Made by a program: the position numbers and the translations under genes. A DNA stretch of 64,000 nt, taken from contig NZ_BNED01000005.1 of NCBI RefSeq assembly GCF_016755875.1, positions 5,780,001 to 5,844,000 of the forward strand, in the 5' to 3' direction. The stretch is from Streptomyces spororaveus (GTDB lineage Bacteria > Actinomycetota > Actinomycetes > Streptomycetales > Streptomycetaceae). A model generated the notes under the pieces. The model was given only the letters and a program-made list of their open reading frames with translations, made no database searches and was not told the DNA's origin. How positions within the stretch are numbered: the first letter of the stretch is position 1; the number at the start of each line of letters is the position of its first letter. Of the stretch, positions 15,609 through 23,960 are shown in pieces.

Positions 15609-16958
15609 TCAGGGGGTACGCGCCGGGCCGACGATGCCGCGGGCGACCCCCAGGGCCACCAGGTCCTGGGGGCGCACGCGCAGTTGGTCCGCCGTGGCCG
15701 GCGCGGCCGACGGGGGCCGCTTGAGGATGGCCGCCGCCAGTTCCGGGGCGATCACCGAGAAGTAGCTGTCCGGGGTGACCCAGGTGTTCCCCGGCGCGGC
15801 CAGCGCGAGGGCTCCGCCCGAGCCGCCCTCGCCGATCAGCAGGGTGGTGACGGGGACGGTGGCCTCGGCCAGCGCCGCGAAGGTGTCGGCGATGGCCGGG
15901 CCCGCGCCCGCGTGTTCCGCGGCGGCGTCGTTGGCCGCGCCCGGGGTGTCCACCAGGGTGAGCACCGGGATGCCGAGCCGGTCCGCGAGGCGGATGACGC
16001 GGGCGGCCGTGCGGTATCCCGCCGGGCGGGTGGCGGTGCCGCACTGGGCGGCGTAGGCGACGGCGCGGCCCTCGCGCAGCCCGAATCCGCACAGCATCCC
16101 GGGGTCGGTGCCACCCGCCCGGTCCCCGGAGAGCGGCAGGCGGAGCTCGAAGTACGCGTCCAGGTACGCGGCGGCGTGCGGCCGCTCGGGGTGCCTGGCC
16201 TGCTGGACGGCGTCCCAGCCGGTCGGCGGCGGTGCCACGTCCGCCAGTGCGGCCGGCGGTTCGACCGGCTCCGCGGGGCGGGGCGCGGCCAGGACGCGGA
16301 GCCAGTCGGCGAGGGTGCCGGGCAGCTCGGCGGCGGGTACGACGGCGTCCACATGGCCGGCGGCGTACTGGCCCTCGGCGCAGTAGGCGGCCGGATCCGC
16401 GTCCGGCGGACGTACCCGGGAGCCGGCGAAGCCGACCTGGGCTGCGGGGAGCGCGAGGACGACATCGGCCCCGGCTCCGAGGGTGGCCCAGCCGCCGCCG
16501 GTGGTCGGGTCGCGCAGGACGGCCAGCTGGGGGAGCCCCGCGGCCCGGGTCAGGACGCACTGGCGGGCCACGCGCTGGAGCTGGGTGAGTGCGAGCATCC
16601 CCTCCTGCATCCGGGAGCCGCCGGTGGCGATGAGGGAGACCAGGGGGAGCCGGTGTGCGCGGGCGTGGGCGTACGCGGCTTCGAGCCGGTCCCCGGTGCG
16701 CTGCCCCAGAGAGCCGCCGAGGAAGCCGAACTCGAAGGAGATGACGGTGGCCTCGCGGCCGCCGATCCGGGCGGTGCCGGTGACCACGGACTCCCGCTCG
16801 CCGGTGCGTTCGGCGGCGCGGGCGCGCGAGTCGTCGTAGCCGGTCCACCCCAGGGGGCCGTCGGCGGGCGACTCCCGCCCGGGCGCGGGGAGTTCGGTGA
16901 AGCTGCCGGTGTCGGACACGGAGGCGATGGCCGCGCGGGCCGAGAGACGGGTCGTCAC
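15609..16958 (-). CDS. acyl-CoA carboxylase carboxyltransferase (fused beta-alpha type)
   Basis: 449 residues with two crotonase-like halves. The N-terminal beta half has GGSRMQEGMLALTQL and TTGGGWATLGAGADVVLA. The C-terminal alpha half has LTLVDTPGAANDAAAEHAG, TLLIGEGGSGGALAL and YFSVIAPELAAAIL. These are acetyl-/propionyl-CoA carboxylase carboxyltransferase motifs, with both halves in one chain and no N-terminal zinc finger. The expected role is carboxyl transfer from biotin to an acyl-CoA. No biotin carboxylase or carrier gene is adjacent, so partners must lie elsewhere. The exact substrate is open. Confidence 0.85.
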   Translation of the reverse strand: MTTRLSARAAIASVSDTGSFTELPAPGRESPADGPLGWTGYDDSRARAAERTGERESVVTGTARIGGREATVISFEFGFLGGSLGQRTGDRLEAAYAHARAHRLPLVSLIATGGSRMQEGMLALTQLQRVARQCVLTRAAGLPQLAVLRDPTTGGGWATLGAGADVVLALPAAQVGFAGSRVRPPDADPAAYCAEGQYAAGHVDAVVPAAELPGTLADWLRVLAAPRPAEPVEPPAALADVAPPPTGWDAVQQARHPERPHAAAYLDAYFELRLPLSGDRAGGTDPGMLCGFGLREGRAVAYAAQCGTATRPAGYRTAARVIRLADRLGIPVLTLVDTPGAANDAAAEHAGAGPAIADTFAALAEATVPVTTLLIGEGGSGGALALAAPGNTWVTPDSYFSVIAPELAAAILKRPPSAAPATADQLRVRPQDLVALGVARGIVGPARTP

Positions 16959-17049
16959 GGGGGCACCCCAGGTCGGGTCGGCGGTCGACGGTGGTCGAAG
17001 TCGTTTACGGAAGACAGTACTTGGACGGGGCCTTCGGCCGGCCGGCCGG

Positions 17050-17724
17050 TCACGGGAGCGGGAGGGCGATCTTCACCGCGTACGCGGCGACCAGCCCGTA
17101 GCCGAGGCGGAAGGTCCAGACGCGGGCGCGGTCGGGGATACGGGTGCCGGCGAGGGAGCCGAGAGCCACGAGGGCCTGCTGCCACAGGAGCGAGGCGGCG
17201 CCGACCCCGAGGAGGAACGCGCCCCCGGCCGCACCGGTTCGCAGCGCGGCGCCCTGGGCGGTGGTGAGGGCGGCGAAGTAGAGCGCGGTGGTGGGGTTGA
17301 GGGCGGTCAGCCCGACGTACCGGACGAAGGCCTTCCCGGGCCGCGCCGACACGAGCACGCCGACCCGCCCGGGGCCGGACGCCGCGGGGCCGGACGCGGC
17401 GGAGTCGGCGGCGTCCGGGTGGCCGCCGCCGGTGGGGCGGGCTCCGGCCAGGCCGTGGGCGGCGATGGCCAGCAGGATCACCGCCGACGCCAGGCGGACC
17501 CAGGCCTCGACCGGGGAGATGTGGGAGGCCACCCAGGGGCCCACGGCGGTGGCCAGGGCCGCGTAGCCGAGGTCGACCGCCGCGATTCCCGCGGCCGCCG
17601 CCACGGCCGTGCGGCGGTCGCGCATCGCCTCCTGGAGCAGCAGCACGCTCATCGCGCCCATGGGCATCGCCACACCCAGGCCCGCGGCCGCACCGGCCAG
17701 CGTCGGTGTCATCAGTTCGCTCAT
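17050..17724 (-). CDS. LysE-family amino-acid exporter
   Basis: 224 residues with about six membrane segments. The N-terminus AAAGLGVAMPMGAMSVLLLQEAMR and the mid motif GLTALNPTTALYFAAL are typical of LysE/RhtB proteins. The expected role is export of an amino acid or analogue. It is divergent from an Lrp/AsnC regulator 69 bp away, the classic arrangement in which the regulator senses the amino acid and switches on the exporter. Confidence 0.88.
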   Translation of the reverse strand: MSELMTPTLAGAAAGLGVAMPMGAMSVLLLQEAMRDRRTAVAAAAGIAAVDLGYAALATAVGPWVASHISPVEAWVRLASAVILLAIAAHGLAGARPTGGGHPDAADSAASGPAASGPGRVGVLVSARPGKAFVRYVGLTALNPTTALYFAALTTAQGAALRTGAAGGAFLLGVGAASLLWQQALVALGSLAGTRIPDRARVWTFRLGYGLVAAYAVKIALPLP

Positions 17725-17793
17725 GGGGTGAGCGTCGGGCCCGGCCGTCGGGGGACGAGCGCGCATACCGGGCCCGGCTGCGAGAATCGCGGT

Positions 17794-18234
17794 ATGGACC
17801 GCCTCGACAGGGAAATCCTCGGCATCCTGCAGCAGGATGCGCGGATCTCGTACCGGGATCTGGGAGTCCGCGTCGGCCTCAGCGCCAACGCCACCGCCGA
17901 CCGGGTACGACGGATGCGCCGCGAAGGGGTGATCCGCGGGTTCACCACGATCGTGGACCCGGCCGCCGACACCGCCGGCGGGCTCGTCGTCTTCATCGAC
18001 GTCACGCTGCGGCAGGACACCACCAACGAGGAGTTCGAGCGGCAGGTCGCCAAGCTCTCCGGGATCACCGAGGTCGTGCACGTGACGGGCGAGCACGACT
18101 ACCTCGTACGCGCCCGGGCCGCCGATCCCGCCGCCCTCGACGGGCTGCTCCGCCGGATGAAACGGGAGGCGGGGGTGGCCCAGTCCAACACCCGCATCGC
18201 GCTCCGCGCGGCCACCCGGCCGGGCCAGAACTGA
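17794..18234 (+). CDS. Lrp/AsnC-family transcriptional regulator
   Basis: 146 residues. The N-terminal helix-turn-helix is MDRLDREILGILQQDARISYRDLGVRVGLS. The C-terminal RAM ligand-binding domain includes VVHVTGEHDYLVRARAADPAAL. Full family length. It is divergent from the LysE-type exporter, its likely target. Confidence 0.9.
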   Translation: MDRLDREILGILQQDARISYRDLGVRVGLSANATADRVRRMRREGVIRGFTTIVDPAADTAGGLVVFIDVTLRQDTTNEEFERQVAKLSGITEVVHVTGEHDYLVRARAADPAALDGLLRRMKREAGVAQSNTRIALRAATRPGQN

Positions 18235-18244
18235 TCCCTCCCGG

Positions 18245-18790
18245 TCACCCGGCCGCCGCGTAGCACCGCACGGACACGGTCTGCTCCGGGCTCCAGCGCT
18301 GTTCGACCGTGGCCAGCAGCTCCCAGCCCAGACGCTCGTAGAGAGCCACCGCCGCGGCGTCGGAGGCCACGACGTCGAGCACGGGATGCAGGCCGCGTTC
18401 CCGCGCCTCCCGTACCGCCCGGGCCATGAGCAGTGCGCCGATCCCGTGGCCTCGTGCCGCAGGGGCGACGAACAGGCGGCCGACCACGGCGGCCGCCGCA
18501 CTGCTCACGCCCTCGCGGCTGCTCCACAGCGCGGGCGCCGCATCGTCCGCCGCACTGCGGGAGAGGCCGACGTGACCGACGATCCGCCCGTCCAGCTCCG
18601 CCACCCAGGCCGCGAGCAGCGCCGGTCCGGACAGCCAGTCCCGGGGGTGGTCCGGCCAGTTCACGGGGTAGCCGTCCCGCTCGTGGACCTCGGCGAGTGC
18701 CCGGACGCACGCGCCGAGATCACCGTCCGTCCGAGGCCGGACCTGCCGGACCGGGGCTCCACCGGCCGGCCGAGCGCTTTCGATGTCCAT
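18245..18790 (-). CDS. GNAT-family N-acetyltransferase
   Basis: 181 residues from the ATG at 18790; an ATG at 18808 is also possible and neither has a strong ribosome-binding site. The acetyl-CoA site is visible as VGRLFVAPAARGHGIGALLMARAVREA (R-x-x-G-x-G/A pattern). The C-terminal GNAT pattern is DVVASDAAAVALYERLGWELL. The substrate is unknown. Convergent with the Lrp gene. Confidence 0.85.
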   Translation of the reverse strand: MDIESARPAGGAPVRQVRPRTDGDLGACVRALAEVHERDGYPVNWPDHPRDWLSGPALLAAWVAELDGRIVGHVGLSRSAADDAAPALWSSREGVSSAAAAVVGRLFVAPAARGHGIGALLMARAVREARERGLHPVLDVVASDAAAVALYERLGWELLATVEQRWSPEQTVSVRCYAAAG

Positions 18791-18869
18791 CGGCGCATCG
18801 AAGCACAACCGCGGGGCGGACGCCCGCGACCAGCCGTTTCCGATGCGGGCCCGGCGGGCCGCCGCCCGG

Positions 18870-20435
18870 CTACAGCGCCGACTCCCACGTCACCGTCGTG
18901 CCCCGCGCGCCGGACTCCGTGAGGCCGTCGTCCGCCACCGTCAGGCGGACCCGGGACGGGCTCGCGTCCACCTGTACGTCGATGAAGGTGATCTCGCCGC
19001 GCCGGTGCGCCGCGGCCAGCGCGCCGCGCAGGGCCCCGAGCAGGCCGGCCGCCACCGGGTCCGGCAGCAGGGCGTCCACCGCGCCCGCGAAGTGCACCGA
19101 CGGCTGGAAGCCGAGCACGGCCGCGGCGCCGCCCGTCTCGCGCAGTACCCGGCCGCGGAAGGTCGTCGGGGCGTCGGTCGGCGGCTGCTGGAGGGCGAAG
19201 ATGGCCGTCCGGACCTCCTGGATGGTGGAGTCCAGCTCGTCCACGGCCCGGCTGAGCTCGTCGCCCACCGTGTCCCCGGTGGGGGCGTTCGCGGCCCGCC
19301 GCCGAGTGCTTTCGAGCATCATCTCGGTGGCGAAGAGCCGCTGGACCACCAGGTCGTGCAGGTCGCGCGCGATCCGGTCGCGGTCCTCGTACACCGCCAG
19401 CTGCTCCCGGTCGTGCTGGGCGTCCGCCAGTACGAGGGCCAGCGCGGCCTGGGAGGCGAACTGCGAGGCGAGCAGCCGGTCCACCGCGTCGTACGCGGGG
19501 CCGCCCCGGGCGCGGGGCAGGGCCAGGGTGCCGATCAGCTGGCCGCCGCTCTGCAGCGGAAGCATCATGCTCGGCCCGAACCGCTCCCGGACGTGCGTGG
19601 TCATCCGGGGGTCCGTCGCCGAGTCGTCGATGAAGACGGGTTCGCCGCCGAGCAGTTGGACCAGTACCGGCGAACCGGGGGCGATGGCCGTCCCCAGCAG
19701 GTCCCCGGGGTCCCCCTGCGTGGAGGCGGCCACGATCTCCATGCCGCCCTCGGGGGTCGGCTGGAGCACCACGCCGGCCGCGGCGTCCGCGAGCAGCCGG
19801 GCCCGCTCGGCCACGCAGCGCAGGGCGTCCGCCGCAGGGCGTCCGGCGAGCAGGGCGGTGGTCACGGCGGCGGCGCCGTCGATCCAGCGCTCCCGGCGGC
19901 GCGCGGTCTCGTAGAGCCGGGCGTTGCCGATCGCTATGCCCGCCTGCGAGGCCAGGACGCGCAGCAGGGCGAGGTCCTCGTCCGTGAAGGGGCCACCGCC
20001 GCGCTTCTCGGTGAGGTAGAGGTTGCCGAAGACCTCCGTGTGCACCCGGATCGGAACGCCCAGGAGGTTGTGCATGGGCGGATGGCCCGGTGGGAAGCCG
20101 GCGGCCCGCGGGTCCTCGGCGACGTCGTCCAGGAGCAGCGGTCGCGGGTCGCCGACGAGGGCTCCGAGCACCCCGGAACGCGCGTCGGGCAGGTGCGGGA
20201 TGGCGGCCCGCTCCTCCTCGGTGAGCCCGGCCGTGAACAGCCGGGTCAGTACGGAGCGCTCGGGGTCGACGACCCCGAGCGCTCCGTACCGGGCCGAGCA
20301 CAGCTCGGTCGCCGAGTCCACGATGTGCTGCAGGGTGGTGTGCAGCTCCAGCTCGGACCCGACGTTGAGGACGGCCTCCAGCAGCACCGGAAGGCGCGCC
20401 GTCTCCTCGTCGGGTGCCTGCCCTGTGTCCGTCAT
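18870..20435 (-). CDS. GAF-domain sensor histidine kinase (DevS-like) with a degenerate ATPase domain
   Basis: 521 residues. There are two GAF domains (about 27-180 and 190-340), then a HisKA_3 dimerisation helix with the phospho-acceptor His360 in RIARDLHDLVVQRL. This is the DevS/DosT architecture. The HATPase region is unusual. The N-box position reads ALRGALAAAHRRG without the usual Asn, the DxGxG box is DDGLTE, and the segment with the second glycine box is missing before GTTVTW. Kinase activity is therefore doubtful. The start overlaps the stop of the MreB-like gene by 4 bp (ATGA), so the two are coupled. No response regulator is adjacent. Confidence 0.82.
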   Translation of the reverse strand: MTDTGQAPDEETARLPVLLEAVLNVGSELELHTTLQHIVDSATELCSARYGALGVVDPERSVLTRLFTAGLTEEERAAIPHLPDARSGVLGALVGDPRPLLLDDVAEDPRAAGFPPGHPPMHNLLGVPIRVHTEVFGNLYLTEKRGGGPFTDEDLALLRVLASQAGIAIGNARLYETARRRERWIDGAAAVTTALLAGRPAADALRCVAERARLLADAAAGVVLQPTPEGGMEIVAASTQGDPGDLLGTAIAPGSPVLVQLLGGEPVFIDDSATDPRMTTHVRERFGPSMMLPLQSGGQLIGTLALPRARGGPAYDAVDRLLASQFASQAALALVLADAQHDREQLAVYEDRDRIARDLHDLVVQRLFATEMMLESTRRRAANAPTGDTVGDELSRAVDELDSTIQEVRTAIFALQQPPTDAPTTFRGRVLRETGGAAAVLGFQPSVHFAGAVDALLPDPVAAGLLGALRGALAAAHRRGEITFIDVQVDASPSRVRLTVADDGLTESGARGTTVTWESAL

Positions 20436-21469
20436 TCGGCCAGGGGGTTGAGGACCATGGGGGCGATCTTCCCTTCGAGCATCGCGCCGAGACCGAGTAC
20501 GGCGCACACGTCCGGCCGTTCCGCGATGGCGACGGGCATTCCGGTGGCGTCCCGCAGCATCTGGTCCAGGCCCGGCAGCAGGGCGCTGCCGCCCACCATC
20601 ATGATCCCCCGGTCCGTCAGATCGGCCACCAGGTCCGGCGGGCAGTCCCGCAGCACCTTGCCGATTCCGTCGAGGACGGCGGTCAGCGGGGTGTAGATGG
20701 CGTCCCGTACGGCTGCGGTGTCCACCTGCACGGAGCGGGCGAGGCCGGTGGCCACGTCGCGGCCGTGGATCAGGGTGGAGGCCGGGCCGCCGACGGTGAG
20801 GCCGTTGCCGTGGAGGGCCAGTTGCAGCGGCCGGACCGCCTGGCTGGGCAGCATCAGCTCGTGCGCGTGGCGCAGGTGCTGGACGACCGCGTGGTCGATG
20901 GCCTCGCCGCCGACCGGGATCCGCTGGGCGGTGACGATGGACCCGAGGGAGAGGACGGCCACCTGGGTGGCCGCCGCCCCGCACACCATGATCATCGTCG
21001 CGGTCGGCTGCTCCACGGGGAGTCCGCAGCCGACGGCCGCCGCGATCAGGGTGTCGACCAGTTCGACACGCCGGGCGCCGAGCCCGACGAGGGTCTCCAC
21101 GGTGGCCCGCTGGGCGAGCGGGTCCGCGTCGTGCGGGGTGCAGGCGGCGGCCCGCAGCCGGGGCTTGCGGCGCAGGGCGCGCCGCAGCTTCTCGCCGAGG
21201 AGATGACGCAGCATCCGCTGGGCCATCTCGATGTCGACGACGGTGCCGCCGGAGACGGGGCGTACGACCCGGATGTAGTCGGGCGTGCGGCCGGTCATCC
21301 GTTCGGCGAAGGAGCCGACGGCGATGAGTGCGCCGGTGCGCGTGTTGACCGCGGCGACGCTGGGTTCGTCGACCACGAGGCCGGCGCCCTTGACGTACAC
21401 GCGGGTTCTTGCCGCCCCCAGGTCGACGGCGACGTGGCAGCGGCGCAACTGCTCAAGACTGACGGTCAC
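20432..21469 (-). CDS. MreB/Mbl-like actin-family protein
   Basis: 345 residues. It has the actin-fold landmarks of MreB: AVDLGAARTRVYVKGAG (phosphate 1), EPSVAAVNTRTGALIAVG, RPVSGGTVVDIEMAQRMLRHLL, and GIMMVGGSALLPGLDQML with the adenosine-motif Gly pair. Phosphate 2 is degenerate, reading MVCGAAATQVAVLSLGSIV where MreB has D-G-G-G-T. This suggests a divergent paralogue rather than the main cell-shape MreB, and no mreC/mreD follow. It is coupled by a 4-bp overlap to the GAF histidine kinase downstream. Confidence 0.82.
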   Translation of the reverse strand: MTVSLEQLRRCHVAVDLGAARTRVYVKGAGLVVDEPSVAAVNTRTGALIAVGSFAERMTGRTPDYIRVVRPVSGGTVVDIEMAQRMLRHLLGEKLRRALRRKPRLRAAACTPHDADPLAQRATVETLVGLGARRVELVDTLIAAAVGCGLPVEQPTATMIMVCGAAATQVAVLSLGSIVTAQRIPVGGEAIDHAVVQHLRHAHELMLPSQAVRPLQLALHGNGLTVGGPASTLIHGRDVATGLARSVQVDTAAVRDAIYTPLTAVLDGIGKVLRDCPPDLVADLTDRGIMMVGGSALLPGLDQMLRDATGMPVAIAERPDVCAVLGLGAMLEGKIAPMVLNPLAE

Positions 21470-21679
21470 GGCAGATCCTCCCGAGAGCGCTGACGCAAGG
21501 ACCGACGGAAATGCCGGTCACTTTTCATATCATCGCGGGCTATTCGGTCTTATGGCCCGTTGAGATGCTCCGGCCGGGGGGTGCGTCGCGGCTGCATGGG
21601 GGTGGATTTCTGTACCGACAGGCAGCACCATGCCCGCACCGCACGCGCTACTCATGCGTAACAAGGTAAAGGGGACCCG

Positions 21680-22408
21680 ATGCTGACGGCCCGGCAGAGA
21701 TCGCAGCCACTTTCGGCACTCCCAGCACTCCCGGCGCTCCTTGCACTCCTGGCGCTCTGCCTGACGCTGTCCGCCCCCGCCCCGGCCCATGCCGCCGGCC
21801 GCGCTCAGGCCGCTCCCCGCAATCCGGTGGTCTTCGTGCACGGCTACAACGCCGACCCGGGCGTCTGGGGAGCCCTGCGCGCGGACCTGCGCGCCGACGG
21901 GTACACCGACGCGGAGCTCTTCTCCTTCGGCTACGACACCCACCAGTCCGTCAACGAGGTCCTCGCCGGGCGGCTCGGCGCCTACGTCGACCAGGTCCGC
22001 CGCGACACCGGCGCCGCCAGGGTCGACGTCGTGGCACACTCCTTCGGCTCGCTGGTCAGCCGCTGGTACGTGAAGTTCGGGGGCGGCGCGGCCACGGTGG
22101 ACCACTGGGTCTCGCTCGCCGGCCCCAATCGCGGCACCTCCACCGCCTGGGCCTGCGCGCTGTGGGACCAGGCGTGCCGGGACATGACCCCCGGCTCGTA
22201 CGTGGTGAAGAACCTGAACAGCGGGGACGAGACCCCGGGCGCGGTGAGGTACGCGACCTTCTGGTCCCACTGCGACGAGATCGTCAACCCGGACGACAGC
22301 GTCCCGCTGACCGGAGCCGCCAACACGCCGGTCGGCTGTCTGCAGCACAACGACCTGCTCGGCGACGACGGCACCTCGGCCGGGGTCCGCGCCTTCCTCG
22401 CCTCCTAG
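21680..22408 (+). CDS. secreted triacylglycerol lipase / esterase
   Basis: 242 residues. The signal peptide has a Leu/Ala/Pro-repetitive core and a cut after AHA (residue 38). An alpha/beta-hydrolase fold follows, with NPVVFVHGYNADPGVWG (oxyanion-hole HG motif) and nucleophile Ser121 in VVAHSFGSLVSRWYVKF. The catalytic acid and His are probably the Asp in CDEIVNPDDSVPL and the His in CLQHNDLL. These are features of small secreted actinobacterial and Bacillus lipases. Its stop overlaps the stop of the convergent next gene by 4 bp. Confidence 0.87.
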   Translation: MLTARQRSQPLSALPALPALLALLALCLTLSAPAPAHAAGRAQAAPRNPVVFVHGYNADPGVWGALRADLRADGYTDAELFSFGYDTHQSVNEVLAGRLGAYVDQVRRDTGAARVDVVAHSFGSLVSRWYVKFGGGAATVDHWVSLAGPNRGTSTAWACALWDQACRDMTPGSYVVKNLNSGDETPGAVRYATFWSHCDEIVNPDDSVPLTGAANTPVGCLQHNDLLGDDGTSAGVRAFLAS

Positions 22409-22980
22409 CAGGCGCCCTCCGGGGGCGTCGCCTCCAGGGAGTGGCGCTGGAGCAGCCCGTAGGTGAACTCCGCCACGCACGGCCGCCCCCGCGCGGCGAA
22501 GGCCAGGCGCCAGCGGGTCGGTGCGGTGCCCTCCATCGGGCGGACCGGGGCGAAGGCCCGCGCCACCTCGTCCACCGTCGCCGACCAGGGCCGCAGATCG
22601 TCCGGCGACTCCAGTACGGGCTCCCGCGCGCCCGGGGCCCGTACCAGCCACTCGTTCCACACGGCCCCGTCCGGCGCGGCCAGCACCTCGAAGCGCAGGT
22701 CCGGCCAGAGCGGCAGCGCCCACAGCAGGGCCTCGCACTCCAGATCGCCGATCGTGCGGCGCTCGGCGGACTCCGGCGGGCCGAGCACCGAGCGGTACCG
22801 GGCCAGGGACCCGCGGGAGCGGGGGGAGCGGACCATCGCCTGCCAGCGCTTGTTCGCCTCCCGCTGATCCGCGAGCGAGGCGCCCAGCCTGCGGCGGGCC
22901 TCGTCGGCGAGGTCCGGCCGGAAGTCGGCCATCCGCCGCAAGAGCACCAACTGGAATCCGGTCGGCCCGAAAGATGTCAT
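22405..22980 (-). CDS. hypothetical protein
   Basis: 191 residues from an ATG at 22980, with no signal peptide or membrane segment. Visible features are FQLVLLRRMADFRPDLADEARRRLGAS, QREANKRWQAMVRSP, and a C-terminal half with WNEWLVRAPG and RWRLAFAARGRPCVAEFTYGLLQRH. I do not recognise a family. Codon use fits a real gene. Divergent from the SCO2400-type gene. Confidence 0.7.
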   Translation of the reverse strand: MTSFGPTGFQLVLLRRMADFRPDLADEARRRLGASLADQREANKRWQAMVRSPRSRGSLARYRSVLGPPESAERRTIGDLECEALLWALPLWPDLRFEVLAAPDGAVWNEWLVRAPGAREPVLESPDDLRPWSATVDEVARAFAPVRPMEGTAPTRWRLAFAARGRPCVAEFTYGLLQRHSLEATPPEGAC

Positions 22981-23058
22981 GGCGGAAACGATTCCACACA
23001 GGATCCTTACGTTCTCGGGATCCGGATGTTGCCGCAGACCACGTAGCCTGCGGGCGCC

Positions 23059-23784
23059 ATGAACTACTGCCACGCATGCCGGAGGCACCTCAACGGCGCA
23101 CTGGCGTGCGCCGGATGCGGAACCCCCGCCGAGTACCTGATACCCGCCACGGCCACCGCCCCGCCGGCCGCCGTGCCCGCTGCCGAGGCTCCGTACTCCG
23201 GGCCCACGCCCGCACTGGCCGAGGTCTTCGCCGACTCGCTCGTCGTGCTGTCCTCACCGAACGAGCGGCGTGCCGGTGCCCGCCGCCGGGTCGCGCACCG
23301 GCGCCGCCGCAGGACCGTGCTGTCGCTCTCGCTCGGCCTGCTGCTCGCGGTCGGGGGCTCGATGGCGGTGGCCCGCATGGCCACCGACGGGGAGCGCACG
23401 GACCGGGCCGAGAACGTGGTGCTGACCGACGACGGCCCGCAGCAGCCCGCCCCGCTGCCCGACGCTCCGACGGCCGGCGCGCCCACGGGGTCCGGGAAGG
23501 CCACGGCGAAGGCCGCCGCCGGGGGGACGAAGACGGCCGGGGCCGCGGCGCCTTCCGGGAGCGCCGCGCAGCCGGGTCCGACCTCGTCCGCCCCCGCGCC
23601 CGCGACATCGGGCCCGGCCTCCCGCACCCCCGGCCCGGGGCCGTCCGTACAGGCGAGTGCGTCGGGCAAGCCGTCGCAGAGCGCCACCGCGGGCACGCAG
23701 GCACCCCCGCCCCCGCCTCCGGCGTCGCCGACCCCGACCCCCTCGCCGACCAAGAACTGCTGGATCTTCTGCGGCTGGTTCTAA
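23059..23784 (+). CDS. SCO2400-family protein: zinc ribbon, one membrane segment, disordered outer tail
   Basis: 241 residues. The N-terminal zinc ribbon has Cys4-x2-Cys7 and Cys17-x2-Cys20 (NYCHACRRHLNGALACAGCGT). A basic stretch follows (RRAGARRRVAHRRRRR), then one membrane segment near 86-106. A long Ala/Pro/Ser/Thr-rich tail ends in the hydrophobic KNCWIFCGWF. The first residues match what I know as the SCO2400 family of Streptomyces. The function is unknown. The arrangement suggests a cytosolic metal-bound head with an extracellular tail. The stop codon lies at the edge of a MITE-like element. Confidence 0.78.
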   Translation: MNYCHACRRHLNGALACAGCGTPAEYLIPATATAPPAAVPAAEAPYSGPTPALAEVFADSLVVLSSPNERRAGARRRVAHRRRRRTVLSLSLGLLLAVGGSMAVARMATDGERTDRAENVVLTDDGPQQPAPLPDAPTAGAPTGSGKATAKAAAGGTKTAGAAAPSGSAAQPGPTSSAPAPATSGPASRTPGPGPSVQASASGKPSQSATAGTQAPPPPPPASPTPTPSPTKNCWIFCGWF

Positions 23785-23960
23785 GGCCGTGTCCGCAAAG
23801 TCCCGCCTGCCACGCGACGCCTGGCACCGCACCTCGCTGCGTTGTCGGGCACGTCCGAGTACGTCCAGTACACGGACGGCCCTCCGCCGTGCGATGCACG
23901 GCGCCGGACGCCGCGTGGCCCGCCCTTCGGGCGGCCGGCGCTCCTGTGCGGACGCGGCCT
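23784..23960. mobile_element. MITE-like 177-bp non-coding element with terminal inverted repeats
   Basis: AGGCCGTGTCCGCA at 23784-23797 is matched by TGCGGACGCGGCCT at 23947-23960, inverted, with one mismatch in 14 bp. CTA flanks both ends. The interior (CGCCTGGCACCGCACCTC...GTCCGAGTACGTCCAGTAC) has the look of short repetitive intergenic elements I have seen in Streptomyces genomes. No ORF fits inside. Its outer bases supply part of the stop codons of both convergent genes. Confidence 0.6.

Noticed and set aside
15609..16958. Part of a polyketide gene cluster
   Set aside because: The carboxyltransferase has no ketosynthase, carrier or tailoring genes around it. The fatty-acid genes at 37-41 kb have the order of the primary pathway.
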